A stretch of 64,000 bases of DNA from Pogostemon cablin (taxonomy: Eukaryota > Streptophyta > Magnoliopsida > Lamiales > Lamiaceae), in NCBI GenBank assembly GCA_023678885.1, contig CM042979.1, forward strand, positions 26,464,981-26,528,980, given 5' to 3'. Both the position numbers and the translations under genes were made by a program. Below the pieces are notes generated by a model, which saw nothing but the letters and a program-made list of their open reading frames with translations, ran no database searches and had not been told where the DNA came from. Positions 1 through 12,284 of this stretch are shown piece after piece. Each line of letters begins with the position of its first letter. Position 1 is the first letter of the stretch.

Positions 1-163
1 GAACTCTAATTTCAGGCCCGGAATTCGCATCGTGCACCGCGCGTGATCACTTATTCCGGCAGCTAAATCCTACGTGGCAATTCACATTAACATGGGCCAA
101 TGAAAAATACACATCACTCTCTACCACAAAATTTAATTCTATTTTCCACATGATATATAAAAT

Positions 164-520
164 TTACAGCAACGAACAGCGATGGACGGCGGCGGATCTG
201 CAGCGGCGAACTGTCGGTGAGTGGGTGCAGTGGTGGGTCGTCGAGGCTGAGTGGTCGACGGTGGCTGGATGATGGGCTAATCCGTGGAGATGACGGCCGG
301 TTGCAGTTGGCGAGAAGATGAGCAAAAGTGTTTCTTCCGGCGAAGGGGCTGCTTTTTCTTTTTCGCGGCGGAAGGGTGATGTGGTTTCTGGCCGGTGGAG
401 TTCGCGACTCCGGCGGCAGCGAGTAGGAGACACCGTCAATAGGAATGGCTGTGGCGGTTCCGCGGGAGTTTCCAGCGGTGAAGGCGGTGTCGATTCGTGA
501 TTTACAGCAACAAGAAGGGG
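164..520. other. GC-rich segment inside the MULE, origin unknown
   Basis: This block is much richer in GC than its surroundings. It is open on both strands for long stretches (minus 164-604, plus 318-500), as expected of captured exon or 5'-leader DNA. I do not recognise a protein family in any frame. Base composition and position beside the captured ZAT fragment suggest it was also picked up from a host locus. Confidence 0.4.
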
Positions 521-522
521 GC

Positions 523-591
523 GAAGGATCAAGTAGTTGGCCATGTCTTCATCTTTTTCCGTGCTCGATGAAATTCCGCTGGAAGTAGTCG
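523..591 (-). pseudogene. Inverted partial copy of the ZAT5-like fragment
   Basis: The reverse complement of this 69-base stretch matches 903-971 with only a few mismatches. On the minus strand it reads SSGISSSTEKDEDMANYLIL, against SSGISSSTEEDEDMANCLIL on the plus strand. The two arms face each other across ~311 bases, so a transcript through both would fold back into a hairpin. Confidence 0.9.
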
Positions 592-769
592 TATGTGTAT
601 ACACACATACTCACACTTTATATATACATTTATATATGTGTGTATATCAGTATATGTATGTATATATATATTTGTGTATGTACATCAGCTACCAATTCAC
701 ACTTTCTCTCATCACTCTTCTTCACTTTCTCACGCTTCCACTCACTGCAAATTAAGTCTGCTCTCCACG
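592..769 (+). promoter_or_regulatory. Probable captured promoter/5' leader of the ZAT fragment
   Basis: TATA-like tracts (about 620-670) are followed by a pyrimidine-rich leader with CTCT/TTCTTC runs (about 690-745), then the ATG at 770. This is a typical layout for a plant promoter plus 5' UTR. There is no direct evidence of activity. Confidence 0.35.
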
Positions 770-980
770 ATGAATTTCGAAATCATGGAGGAATTCGGCG
801 ATCAGATCATCGTCAAAGGCAAGTGGACCAAGCGCCTGAGGCCGTCCTCCTCCACCTCCTCCAGTGGCGCCGATTTCAATTATAATTCTTCGGTCTCGTC
901 TCCGACTACTTCCAGTGGAATTTCATCGAGCACCGAAGAAGATGAAGACATGGCCAACTGCTTGATCCTTCTCGCCAGGG
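770..980 (+). pseudogene. Captured 5' part of a ZAT5-like C2H2 zinc-finger gene
   Basis: The ORF starts with an ATG at 770 and keeps an N-terminus typical of ZAT5-type C2H2 repressors: a basic stretch (QIIVKGKWTKRLRP), a Ser-rich linker, an NSSVSSPTT block, and the acidic/hydrophobic box EEDEDMANCLILLAR. In the family this part precedes two QALGGH zinc fingers, and neither finger is present here. The frame is broken at 980 by the CACTA insertion. It continues at 7482-7534 (GGFSEEEIKPLWHKFSS, then stop) if one copy of the 3-bp TSD is removed. I infer gene capture by the MULE, since the fragment lies between its TIRs. It cannot encode a DNA-binding protein. Confidence 0.8.
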
Positions 981-998
981 CTCTACAAAAAAAGCTTT

Positions 999-1540
999 GA
1001 TTAGAGACGGTAAAATAACCATCTCTAATAGAGACGGTTTTTTGAATTAGAGACAGCATTTTTCTTTGACCACTGATCAATAATAACAAATTTACTTTTG
1101 AGACGGTATTAGAGATGGTTTAAAGTTGAGACGGTATTAGAGACGGTTTTTACCGTCTCAATTAGAGACGGTTTTTTATCGTCTCTAATTAGAGACGATT
1201 TTGATTTGAGACAGTATTAGGGACGGTTTTGGAGACGAAAGTATCGGCAAATCGGATCGGGTAATTTAGAGATGACTTTTAACCGTTTTAATTTTGAGAC
1301 GGATACAAACCGTCTCTTTTTGAAACGATATTAGAGACGGGTTTAATTTGAGACGGAATTAGAGATGGTTTTCTGCCGTCTCAATTAGAGATGGTTTATT
1401 GCCGTCTCTATTTGAGACGATTTTGGAGACGGATAGTGTCGGTAGGCCAAAGAATCGGATCGATTAATTTAGAGACGGCTTTTTACCGTCTCAATTTGAG
1501 ACGGTTTCAATTTGAGACGGTATTATAGACAGTTTTTTGC
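999..1540 (+). repeat. CACTA left subterminal repeats (GAGACGG)
   Basis: There are many copies of TTAGAGACGGT-like motifs, some in the opposite orientation as ACCGTCTC. In CACTA elements such subterminal arrays bind the element-encoded TNPA-type protein. The counterpart lies at the right end. Confidence 0.85.
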
Positions 1541-2050
1541 TCTCTCTAACCTTTAAATTTATCAAAATGAACGGATTGAGGTTTGAATCATGTCACCATG
1601 CCACTACTAAGCCTCGAGACCACCGGACCATCATCATATTATGAAATTATGTATAAAATATAAATAAACTTTTTCAAAATTTAAATAAATATGTTTAAAT
1701 TAATTTAAATACAAAGTAAACTCTTTCAAAATTTAAATAAATATAAGTAAAAAAAGTAAACTTTAAGTACAAAGAAAACTCTGACAAAATTTAAATAAAT
1801 TTAAAAATTGTAGTAATATGTTTATATAATTACCCTTTAGAGTAATATTTATATCATGTTGATTAATATGTGCTTTTTGGTATCATATAAACACAACAAA
1901 TAATATTAAATTAAAATGACTCTTAATTTTTTATAATATAAATTAAAGTCCCGTGAAGAAAATATATTAGCATTTGTCTTTTGTATTATATAGCATATAT
2001 GAATTTTAAATTCGAAGTAGTAAAATGATTAAGTGCAAATTATTAATTAA

Positions 2051-2279
2051 GGCAAAGCCGTGCGCCCACCGTGCGCCATACCCTTTAGTATTAAATTGTA
2101 TACCCTTTAGTATAAAGATGTGTACCCTTTATTTTTTGAAAAAATAAAAAATATTTATGAAAAGTGTATACCTTTTAGAACAAAATGATATACCCTTATT
2201 AATTAAAATGTATATCCTTTAGAACAAAATGATGTACCCTTACAAATTTTGTGCACCAGGGGATATAAGAGACCAATTC
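2051..2279. mobile_element. Short MITE with GTGCGCC terminus
   Basis: The element starts GGCAAAGCCGTGCGCCC and holds repeats of ATACCCTTTAG and GTACCCTT. It is flanked by ATTAATTAA at 2042-2050 and 2280-2288, a 9-bp possible TSD, although that sequence is of low complexity. It shares its start and internal motifs with the MITE at 36259-36640. Confidence 0.55.
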
Positions 2280-2941
2280 ATTAATTAAATTAACATAAAA
2301 GATTATAACTGCAAAACTAATATATTAGACGAAGTGCAAAACGATTAAGAGTAACAAAAAAGATTAAGTGAAAATTATTACTTAAACTAACAGATTAAAT
2401 GTTCAACGATTATCTACAAAATCATTAATAAAATAACATATAGTATCATAGCTATATATGTGTCATACTGTGTAACAATTCTTACATTAATTAATATGTA
2501 TATATAGAATAAAAGCTTGACTTGAGGTTTTAGTTTTGCATGGAGTTAAAGTGTAATATTATTTATTGTGTGATAAATAGAATAATTTTAATTATATAAT
2601 TAAATTATATAATTAAATTATATACTCACTCTGTCCCCTTGTAAGGTAATAATTTTCTTTTTGCCAGTGGATTAAGGATTAAGATAATTTAATATATTAT
2701 GGATTGGGGATATAATAATATTTTAATGTATAATAAGTAGTTATTTTAGTGTGTATAGTCAGCCCATATGTAATGGATTGGATATAATAATAATTTTTTG
2801 TGAGTCACATCAATTTAAAAAGTAAACAAATACTTTGTAATGAATGGATTAAAAAAATTGATATGTATTGAAGGGTGGAGGGATTAATATATTTTAAATG
2901 TATGTAATATAAAATTAAGGGCTAATTAATATTAAATATTA

Positions 2942-3049
<108 letters not shown>

Positions 3050-3143
3050 CTAATTGCGAAAACACTACCTTAAATAATCTTTTAAAAATATGATGTATTG
3101 CGATGTGGTTAATTGTTGTATTTTTTATATTTTATTTTAATAT

Positions 3144-3189
<46 letters not shown>

Positions 3190-3612
3190 CTTTCTATTTT
3201 TATTTTTTATTATTATATATTAATATTTATGATTATATCACTATTATATATTACCAAAATATTTATTCTTATCTATAAAATTGATAAGTCTTTATTTAAT
3301 TAATTATTCCAAATAGATAATTATTTAAATATTATAATATATATGGAATAATAAATGAGATTGTCACCTTTTTTATATGTAATTTTAAAAATTATATTAC
3401 TCCTTTCATTCATTATAAAATTACACTTAAAAATTAATTACTATAAAATTTTGTATGTAATTACCATAAATCTTCAATTATAAATATAATAATGACTATA
3501 AAAATATTTATTTAACATAAATGTTATATTATTTATTATTATATATAAAGTTTAGTTATTTAATTTTATAAATTTAAAATAAAGTAATAAAAATATCATA
3601 TAACACATGAGG

Positions 3613-3708
<96 letters not shown>

Positions 3709-3867
3709 AATTATATATATTAGTGATTTAACTATAAATATTTAATTAATATAAACACGTGTTCATAAAAATAATATATATTGCTAAATTAATTTATCTT
3801 ATTAATTTAAGATAAAGTAAATTTATGAATCCATGTAGCACATGGAGGAAAAAAACTAGCATATATA

Positions 3868-4131
3868 CTCCCTCCGTCCCGGAGAAATTGATGCCTTTTT
3901 TTGGGCACATAGATTAAGGAGTATAATAATTTAACGTAAATTAAAGTGAGAGAAATAATGTTTAATGTGTAGTGGGTAGTTGTATTAGTGGTGAGTGTGA
4001 TGTGTGTGTGGACCCATGTAAATAAATAAATTATTTTTGTGTGGGTTTCATATCTTTAAAAAGAAAATATGATAATTTCTGTGGGACAATCCAAAAAGAA
4101 AAGTGTGTCAATATCTTTGGGACGGAGGGAG
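3868..4131. mobile_element. Stowaway-type MITE (unit 1, copy A)
   Basis: The termini are CTCCCTCCGTCCC and GGGACGGAGGGAG, with TA on both sides. The length is 264 bases with no coding capacity. These are hallmarks of plant Stowaway (Tc1/mariner-related) MITEs. Confidence 0.92.
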
Positions 4132-4584
4132 TATATTATAGGAAAACTTTTTTTTGCCTACGTGTCGTCTTTAGAGCTCTCTAAAATAATATGTAATTTT
4201 CATATTTTTTTATTTTTAAATATTCTATATAACTATTGAACGAATATATAATATAATGTATGTTCTCTTGTGAGACTGGTATATGAGAGACTGGTTTTGA
4301 GATAAGTGGATCCATTGTTAAAGTATAGTAGTAATATAGGTAAAGTATGATTATTAATAGTTAAAATATATTTGTAGTTAATCATATTATAACATACTTT
4401 AATTCATTAATTATCATACTTAAAAAAATATTCTTTAGCTACGAATTAATATAGTATTATTCGTTTTCAACGATTAATAGAAAAGATTAAGTGCAAACTA
4501 TTATTTAAATTAAAATAGTTTAAGGGTACAATGATTATCTATAAATATTAACAAAATAATATAAATTATCATAACTATATATGT

Positions 4585-4933
4585 ATAATATTTTAATGTA
4601 TAATAAGTAGTTATTTTAGTGTGTATAGTCAGCCCATATGTAATGGATTGGATATAATAATAATTTTTTGTGAGTCACATCAATTTCAAAAGTAAACAAA
4701 TACTTTGTAATGAATGGATTAAAAAAATTGATATGTATTGAAGGGTGGAGGGATTAATATATTTTAAATGTATGTAATATAAAATTAAGGGCTAATTAAT
4801 ATTAAATATTAAATAATATATATATATATATATATTATACTAATTGCGAAAACACTACCTTAAATAATCTTTTAAAAATATGATGTATTGCGATGTGGTT
4901 AATTGTTGTATTTTTTATATTTTATTTTAATAT

Positions 4934-4967
<34 letters not shown>

Positions 4968-5392
4968 CTTTCTATTTTTATTCTTTATTATTATATATTA
5001 ATATTTATGATTATATCACTATTATATATTACCAAAATATTTATTCTTATCTAGAAAATTGATAAGTCTTTATTTAATTAATTATTCCAAATAGATAATT
5101 ATTTAAATATTATAATATATATGGAATAATAAATGAGATTGTCACCTTTTTTATATGTAATTTTAAAAATTATATTACTCCTTTCATTCATTATAAAATT
5201 ACACTTAAAAATTAATTACTATAAAATTTTGTATGTAATTACCATAAATCTTCAATTATAAATATAATAATGACTATAAAAATATTTATTTAACATAAAT
5301 GTTATATTATTTATTATTATATGTAAAGTTTAGTTATTTAATTTTATAAATTTAAAATAAAGTAATAAAAATATCATATAACACATGAGGCA

Positions 5393-5428
<36 letters not shown>

Positions 5429-6304
5429 AATTATATATATTAGTGATTTAACTATAAATATTTAATTAATATAAACACGTGTTCATAAAAATAATATATA
5501 TTGCTAAATTAATTTATCTTATTAATTTAAGATAAAGTAAATTTATGAATCCATGTAGCACATGGAGGAAAAAAACTAGCATATATACTCCCTCCGTCCC
5601 GGAGAAATTGATGCCTTTTTTTGGGCACAGAGATTAAGGAGTATAATAATTTAACGTAAATTAAAGTGAGAGAAATAATGTTTAATGTGTAGTGGGTAGT
5701 TGTATTAGTGGTGAGTGTGATGTGTGTGTGGACCCATGTAAATAAATAAATTATTTTTGTGTGGGTTTCATATCTTTAAAAAGAAAATATGATAATTTCT
5801 GTGGGACAATCCAAAAAGAAAAGTGTGTCAATATCTTTGGGACGGAGGGAGTATATTATAGGAAAACTTTTTTTTGCCTACGTGTCGTCTTTAGAGCTCT
5901 CTAAAATAATATGTAATTTTCATATTTTTTTATTTTTAAATATTCTATATAACTATTGAACGAATATATAATATAATGTATGTTCTCTTGTGAGACTGGT
6001 ATATGAGAGACTGGTTTTGAGATAAGTGGATCCATTGTTAAAGTATAGTAGTAATATAGGTAAAGTATGATTATTAATAGTTAAAATATATTTGTAGTTA
6101 ATCATATTATAACATACTTTAATTCATTAATTATCATACTTAAAAAAATATTCTTTAGCTACGAATTAATATAGTATTATTCGTTTTCAACGATTAATAG
6201 AAAAGATTAAGTGCAAACTATTATTTAAATTAAAATAGTTTAAGGGTACAATGATTATCTATAAATATTAACAAAATAATATAAATTATCATAACTCTAT
6301 ATGT
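4585..6304. repeat. Tandem duplication inside the CACTA, unit 2
   Basis: Second unit of the tandem pair that starts at 2715. It contains its own copy of the Stowaway MITE and shorter TA arrays than unit 1. Confidence 0.95.
5588..5851. mobile_element. Stowaway-type MITE (unit 2, copy A)
   Basis: Duplicate of the MITE at 3868-4131, with the same CTCCCTCCGTCCC termini and flanking TA. Because it sits at the same place in both tandem units, the MITE was there before the tandem duplication. Confidence 0.92.
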
Positions 6305-6508
6305 ATTATATAAACTGAGCGTGACAACTGTAAAATATTTAATATGTATATATTCATTATAAAATATTAACATGCGTCTTTCAGTTTTGCATGAAATTAA
6401 AGTGTAGTTTATTTTTGTGGGATAGATTGAGTAATTTTATTTATACAATTAAATTATAATATATTTTAAATGTATATAATATAAAATTAAAAGCTACTAA
6501 ATATTAAC

Positions 6509-6586
<78 letters not shown>

Positions 6587-6768
6587 CTCAAACGACACCT
6601 ACAAAATACTTTAGATTTTAATAATTAAAATGTATTATAACTATTATGAATGAATATATAATGTATACATATAGTGGATTATATATATATATATATATAT
6701 ATATAATGTAATAAATACATAATAAGAATTACTCCTAGCAAAAGTGGCACACATAATAACCATAAGGG

Positions 6769-7060
6769 CTCCCAATGCCTACAAGTCCAGGTTCAAACCC
6801 TCTTGAGGGCTTGAAAATACAATATTCCACAAAATCAAAAAATATATAAATTCTAGTGGGAAAAAAAGAAAGATGGTGGCTGGTCTGGTGGTTCTCCCAA
6901 TGCCTACAAGTCCAGGTTCAAACCCTCAGGGCTTAAAAATATAATATTCCACAAAATCAAAAAATATATAAATTCTAGTGGTAAAAAAGAAAGATGGTGG
7001 CTGGTCTGGTGGTTCGAGATGAGCCGGGCCATGGTAGCTCTGGTTCGAACCTGGACCAAC
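6769..7060 (+). repeat. Two ~125-bp tandem units plus a tRNA-like (SINE-like) segment
   Basis: Two units start CTCCCAATGCCTACAAGTCC at 6769 and 6894, each with GGTTCAAACCC. They are followed by GGCTGGTCTGGTGG (about 7000) and GGTTCGAACCT (7042-7052). These resemble the A and B boxes of a Pol III tRNA promoter at roughly tRNA spacing. A tRNA-derived SINE fragment is the likeliest reading, but no cloverleaf or poly-A tail was confirmed. Confidence 0.4.
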
Positions 7061-7079
7061 ATTTTGGCATAGCTAATAA

Positions 7080-7460
7080 TTAGAGAGGGTTTTAAAGATG
7101 GAAAAAAACCGTCTCTAATTGAGACGGAAAAAAGTCATTTCTAATACCGTTTCAAAATTGAGATGGCTAAACACCGTCTCTAATACTGTCTCTAAATTTT
7201 CTAGCCAACTCTCCGGCTGTTAGCACAATTATAGACGATTTCCAAAATCATCTCAAATGGAGACGACAACAAACTGTCTCAAATACCGTTTAAAAAATAA
7301 CCGAACTGGTCCGGTTTAGAACCGTCGCAAATACCATCTCAAAATAAAACCATCTCTAATTCTGTCTTTATTCTAGCTACGCACAAATTGTAGACAACCA
7401 TAAAATCATATCAAAAACTGTCTCAAAGCATTAAAAGTTGTCTCTAAAACCGTCTCTATT
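7080..7460 (-). repeat. CACTA right subterminal repeats (CCGTCTC)
   Basis: Many copies of ACCGTCTCTAAT-like motifs, mirror-oriented to the GAGACGG array at 999-1540. Confidence 0.85.
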
Positions 7461-7481
7461 CATCACTTTTTTGTAGTGGGG

Positions 7482-7534
7482 GTGGTTTCTCGGAGGAGGA
7501 AATCAAGCCATTGTGGCACAAATTCAGTAGCTAG
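7482..7534 (+). pseudogene. Continuation of the captured ZAT5-like frame
   Basis: When read on from 980 with one TSD copy removed, the frame is kept across the CACTA and gives GGFSEEEIKPLWHKFSS and a stop. Little of a zinc-finger protein remains, so the capture ended shortly after the EDMANCLILLAR box. Confidence 0.7.
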
Positions 7535-7590
7535 AAATTCACAAAAATGGTGACCACCACCAGCAGGAAAGTAGGCATCTACGTTTACGA

Positions 7591-7759
7591 GTGATCATGT
7601 GAGGCGCACGTGCAAATTTCCGATCAAAAACTAATTTCCGGCAATTTTGTGATCAAAATTTGCCCAATTCAGGAGTTATGGGACCAAATTAAAAATTTTA
7701 TTTTTTTGGGACGGAATCAAAAATTTTCTATAGTTACGGACTAAAAATGATTTTAACTC
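7591..7759. repeat. MULE right TIR, copy A
   Basis: Reverse complement of the left TIR seen in full at 49872-50044, with scattered mismatches. The outermost bases are GAGT(A/T)AAAATCATTTTT. Confidence 0.88.
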
Positions 7760-8143
7760 GGAAGATGATGAAGAACTTATGCACATAAACCCTAATATGC
7801 TTTCTTATCTAATGAACTGATGTGTTGCTGCTAATTGTGATTCAAACTACTATTCATAATGCTTATATGAACACCAGCAATCCAATTGATGCATCTGCAT
7901 ATTGGAATCTCACGTGGGAAGTTTCTAACTAGCTCAACAACTAACCACCTAACTAATTTGATTCCTTTCCAATCTATGGTTGAGATTGATTCTCAATCCA
8001 ATGGTTCTTATACTTCATGCTGCTGCCTTTTGTTGATCCTTATCAACACTTCATCAAACAATCACCATCCTCCACCTGTCTTGATTGTATAAGATCACAC
8101 ACACACACACACACACAATGCATGCATGCATGTCTATAATACA
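7760..8143 (-). repeat. Copia-1 3' LTR, part right of the MULE (copy A)
   Basis: Matches the 3'-side portion of the LTR at 12285-12877, starting in GGAAGATGATGAAG and ending ...CTATAATACA. The missing outer ~216 bases are on the far side of the MULE, off the window here but visible in copy B at 49656-49871. Confidence 0.88.
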
Positions 8144-8249
8144 ACGATACTCCACCTTAGACTGCATCATCACAAGTTGTAGTCTCCTCCACCTTGTTGC
8201 TATTTAAGGTTGCAGCCACCTTTTCTTTCTTTCTTACTTAATTCAGATA

Positions 8250-9760
8250 AATAAATTGCTTACACAGCTCATACTTCTGAACTGGTAAGGCTTTAGTGAA
8301 CATGTCAGCCAGATTTTCTGTAGTTTTGATCTTCTTGACAACTACTACTTCCTCCTCTATCATGTCCCTTATAAAATATAACCTTACATCAATGTGCTTG
8401 GTCCTTTAATGGTACCCCTAATGCTTAGAGAGATGCACTGCACTCTGATTATCACAATGCACTTCAATCCCTTCTTACTGGATACCAAACTCACTTAGTA
8501 TTCCAATCAGCCAGACTTCCTCTTTGATTGCTTCTGTAAGAGCAACAAACTCTACTTCTGTAGTTGATAAAGCTACTATATGTTGATGTGTTGCCTTCTA
8601 ACTGACTGCAGTACCAAAAAAATTGAATACATATCCAGTAAGTGACTTCCTAGTATCAAGATTTGCAGCATAATCAGCATCAACATATCCAACTACTACC
8701 TTATTCTATGTTGCCATTTTTTTGAAATTTTAAACCTATTGTGATTGTTTCTTTCACATATCTGAGTGCCCACTTCACTAAATCCCAATGTAGTAGGCCT
8801 AGATTGCTCATAAACCTACTAATCATGCTCATCACATAAGCTAAGTTTGGCCTGCAACATACCATAGCATACATCAAATTGCTAATAGCACTTGCATAAG
8901 GTATGTTGCTCATTTCTATCTTCTCTTTATCTATTTGAGGAGCTTAAAGTAATGATAGATTCATACCTTGCTTTGCTGGTGTTGTTAATGTCTTACTAAG
9001 ATTCATATTGTACCTCTTTAGAACTTTGTCCAAGTATGATTCTTAGAACAATTTTAACTCACCAGCTAATCTGTCTCTTTTAATCTGCATGCCAAGGATC
9101 ATCTTAGCTTCTCCTAGATCCTTCATATCACACTCCTGCTTAAGTATTTCGTTTACTTCATCTATACCAGCTTGATCCTTACAAGCTATAAGGATATCAT
9201 CAACATACAGAAGTATGTATAACACCCTTCCTTGAATCTAACATACACACAGCTGTCATGTAAGCTCCTACTGAATTCATTTGATGTAATGTAATCATAA
9301 AACTTCAAATACCACTGCCTTGGGCTCTGCTTCAACCCATAAAATGATTTCAAAAGTAAGTAGGCCTTGTTATCAACATCTTCAACACTTACACCCTCAG
9401 GAATCTTCATGTAAATGTCTTCTTCCAAGTTTCCATGTAAGAATGTTGTAGTGACATCTATCTAATGCAATTTAAGATCAAATTGAGTCAGTAAAGCTAA
9501 CAGTATCCTAATGGAACAATGCTTAACAATAGGAGAGAATATTTCATTATAATACACTCCTTCCTTTTGTGAAAAACCCCTTGCCACAAGCATTGCCTTG
9601 TATCCTTTACCTCCTTCTTTGCTTGTAACAGTCTTCTTCTTGTAAATCCATTTACAACTTACTAACTTCTTATTCTTTGGTCTTTCAACAATCTGTCAAG
9701 TCTTATTCTTATATAATGACAGTAGCTCTTCTTCCATAGCAATTATCCATTTGCTATTCT
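8250..9760 (-). pseudogene. Copia-1 reverse transcriptase and RNase H (copy A)
   Basis: This is the RVT_2-type reverse transcriptase of a copia polyprotein. The visible landmarks, in order, are FYGLKQSPRQWY, the catalytic LLYVDDIL, and KDLGEAKMILGMQI, then the connection and the RNase H segment with YVDADYA and a degraded tail. The enzyme would copy element RNA into cDNA in virus-like particles. Several in-frame stops (for example near 9429 and 9042) break it, so it is inactive. The identical array sits at 58269-59779. Confidence 0.85.
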
Positions 9761-9985
9761 CACTTCTTGATATAGCTTCTTCATATGATCTTGGCTCGTA
9801 ACTGTCTATATCAGATGCAACCAACAGTGCATATGATACTATATCAGCCTCCATATATCTTACTGAAGCTTTTATCTGTCTTCTTAGCCTATCTATTGAT
9901 AAGTACTCAAATCATACCTTGAACTTGATGAGCCAGGTGAGCTTGCTTCCTTACTTTGATTAGTACTGTTATTCTGTTCATTATC

Positions 9986-11230
9986 TTATTGTACTTCCTT
10001 TCTTGCTTCCTCCACCTGAGACTCAGAAGTATCTGTAGTGATTGATACTACTGAATTCCTTTCAACCAATAGCATCTTCTTTTCATTGAATGTTACATCT
10101 CTGCTAACAATGAACTTGTTAGCTTCATAACACCACAACCTGTATCCTTTAACTTCTTTGGGGTATCCAACCATTACACATTTCACTGCTCTTGGTTCCA
10201 ACTTATCTTGCTTCACATGAGAGTATACTTGATAACCTATTACTCTCAAATGACTGTAATTTGGAGCCTTTCCAGACTAAATCTCTTTAGGTGGTTTAAA
10301 TTTTAAGGCTCCTGATGGGCATAAGTTGATCAGATAGGCTGCTGTAGTCACAAGTTCACCCCAAAATCCTTTTGTAAATCCTCCACTACTCAGCATATAT
10401 CTAACTCTCTCAAGTAGTGTTTGATTCATCCTTTCTACAACCCTATTTTGTTGAGGAGTTCCAAGTGTAGTCTTGTGCCTCTTAATTCCTTGCTCTCTCC
10501 AGAAGGTATTAAACTCTTCTGAAATAAAATCAAGTCCATTATCTGATCTCAAGCATTTCAACTTCTTTCCTGTTTGATTCTCCACCTCAGCAAGTCATTC
10601 CTTAAATGCAGCAAATACCTGATCCTTTGATTTTAGGATTTTTACCCATACCTTTCTAGAATAATTATCTATAAAGGATATGAAATATCTTCCTCCTCCC
10701 ATGGTTGGGTTTCTTGATGGTCCCCATAGGTCTTTATGAACATACTGAAGCTTCTCTAATGAAGTATGTTCTCCAGAACCAAATTTCAACCTCTTTGCCT
10801 TACTTAGGATACAATCTTCACATTGATCACACTTATAGGTTGAACTTATCTCTAATAGCTTCTGCCTTACTAGCTCTTGTAACCCCCTCTCACTTACATG
10901 AGCTAGTCTTCCATGCCACAGATGAACATCTTCTTGATCTTATGAAGTGTTCAACTATCCAGAGACTACTGATCCTTCAAGAAAGTAAAGATCAGAGCTC
11001 TTAACACCTTTCATCACCACTGAATTTCCTTTTATAATGGTGAGTATACCTCCTTTCAGGTTGCATTCACATCCTTGAGTATCCAACATTCCCAAGGATA
11101 TCAAGTTCCTTCTTAATCCTGGTACATATCTTACATTTGTAAGCAGCTTAATGGTTCCATCAAACATTCTAAATTTGATAGAACCAATCCCTTCAATCTT
11201 GATGGCCTGATCATTGCCTAACAAGACCAA
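9986..11230 (-). pseudogene. Copia-1 protease tail and integrase (copy A)
   Basis: The minus-strand frames give the region after the protease (VRYVPGLRRNLISLG), a GAG-pre-integrase zinc-binding part with CDQCEDCILSKAK, and the integrase core. Its acidic triad can be followed in VHKDLWGP, LRSDNGLDF and RVVERMNQT. The integrase C-terminal part (HLRVIGYQVY, KCVMVGYPKEVKGYRL) follows. Stops interrupt it at about 10274, 10592 and 10955. The family inserts cDNA into chromosomes; this copy cannot. One residue differs between copies: NLCPSGAL here and NLCPSRAL in copy B. Confidence 0.88.
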
Positions 11231-11251
11231 TCATTCATTATATGGTTTCAA

Positions 11252-12220
11252 TTATGTAAACCAATCCTTAACTGATGTCATGTGAAATGTGCAACCTGAA
11301 TCTAATACCCACTGATCTGACACATGACCAGAAACAACAACCAAATCTTCAATATAATCTTGATCCTTATTATCTTTATTTTCAGTTACCTGATTTGCAT
11401 GAATTATGTGGTTTCCACCATTTTCTGCAATCTTTCTTGCCACCATAGCTTTCCACTTATGACATTGCTTCTTAAAATGGCCAAGCTTATTGCAATGGAA
11501 GCAATTATTGTTCTCTTCATCTGTTGGTGTGATCTGATTTCCCCTTTCTTGTTTCTTCTTATCAGCACCAGCCTTCTTATCATTCTTGTTCCACTTATTC
11601 TGTTTATTGGCTACAAGACCTTCCCCTGCAATTGTGCTATCTGATATCTTGTGAAGCACCTTTGCTTTTATTGCAATCAGCACTTGTTCCAGGGTGATTG
11701 ATTCAACATTCCCATACAAGAGTATATCTCTCAATCCTTCAAAAGATTTAGGAAGAGCTGACATTAGTATCACAGCCTTATCTTCACTTGACAGAGCTAT
11801 ATCAATGTTTTCCAAATTATCTATAATCTTATTGAAATCATCTAATTGACTTAAAATAAACTTATCTTCTGATACTCTGAAGGAATAGAGCTTCTACTTT
11901 GTATACAGCCGGTTTGCCAAAGTCTTCACCATGTAAAGATCTTCAAGCTTCTTCCAAATGTCTCTTGCAGTTGCTTCTTTTGAAACTTCTCTTAAAGCTT
12001 TGTCACCTAGGCATAGAATGATTGCAGTTCTGGCCTTTAATTATTAATCTAGATCTGCAGCTTGTGCAACTGTATCAACAACAGCTGCTTGATTTTTTGG
12101 AAGTGGTTTAATAGCATCAGCAAAGCCTTGTTGGATCAGTATGGCCTCCATCTTCATCCTCCACACACTGAAATAAATTTTCTTTGTGAACTTCTCCACA
12201 TCAAACTTGGTTGTCACCAT
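11252..12220 (-). pseudogene. Copia-1 gag with zinc knuckle and protease active site (copy A)
   Basis: The likely start is MVTTKFDVEK at about 12220. A UBN2-type gag follows, then the CCHC zinc knuckle CFHCNKLGHFKKQC (CX2CX4HX4C), and then the protease motif QWVLDSGCTFHM with its catalytic Asp intact. Gag packages element RNA. Three in-frame stops (a double stop near 12043 and one near 11893) inactivate it. The reading frame is otherwise kept, so decay has been by point changes. Confidence 0.88.
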
Positions 12221-12284
12221 AATTCTTCCCTCTGATCTGATAACTTGTGGTTGCTCTCTTTTCCACAGACGGCACCACTTCTTA

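Larger units (their letters stand above)
8144..12284 (-). mobile_element. Copia-1 retrotransposon internal region (copy A), defective
   Basis: Ty1/copia order on the minus strand: gag, protease, integrase, reverse transcriptase, RNase H. Every domain has stop codons, so the element cannot move on its own. A primer-binding site of the usual initiator-Met type is not found next to the LTR. The LTRs are about 593 bases. No convincing 5-bp TSD was found (TATTA on one side and ATACT on the other in copy B). Confidence 0.9.

Noticed and set aside
770..1000. An intact zinc-finger gene
   Set aside because: No C2H2 finger is present, and the frame after 980 is CACTA sequence.
999..1540. CRISPR-like GAGACGG repeats
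   Set aside because: These too are CACTA subterminal motifs, mirrored at 7080-7460.
3103..3303. 66-residue ORF rich in Tyr and Ile
   Set aside because: It is a translation of (TA)n and flanking AT-rich DNA and has no features of a gene. The same applies to 53050-53244.
10705..11644. Plus-strand ORFs (10705-11004 and 11324-11644)
   Set aside because: They are shadows of the minus-strand copia-1 integrase and gag frames.
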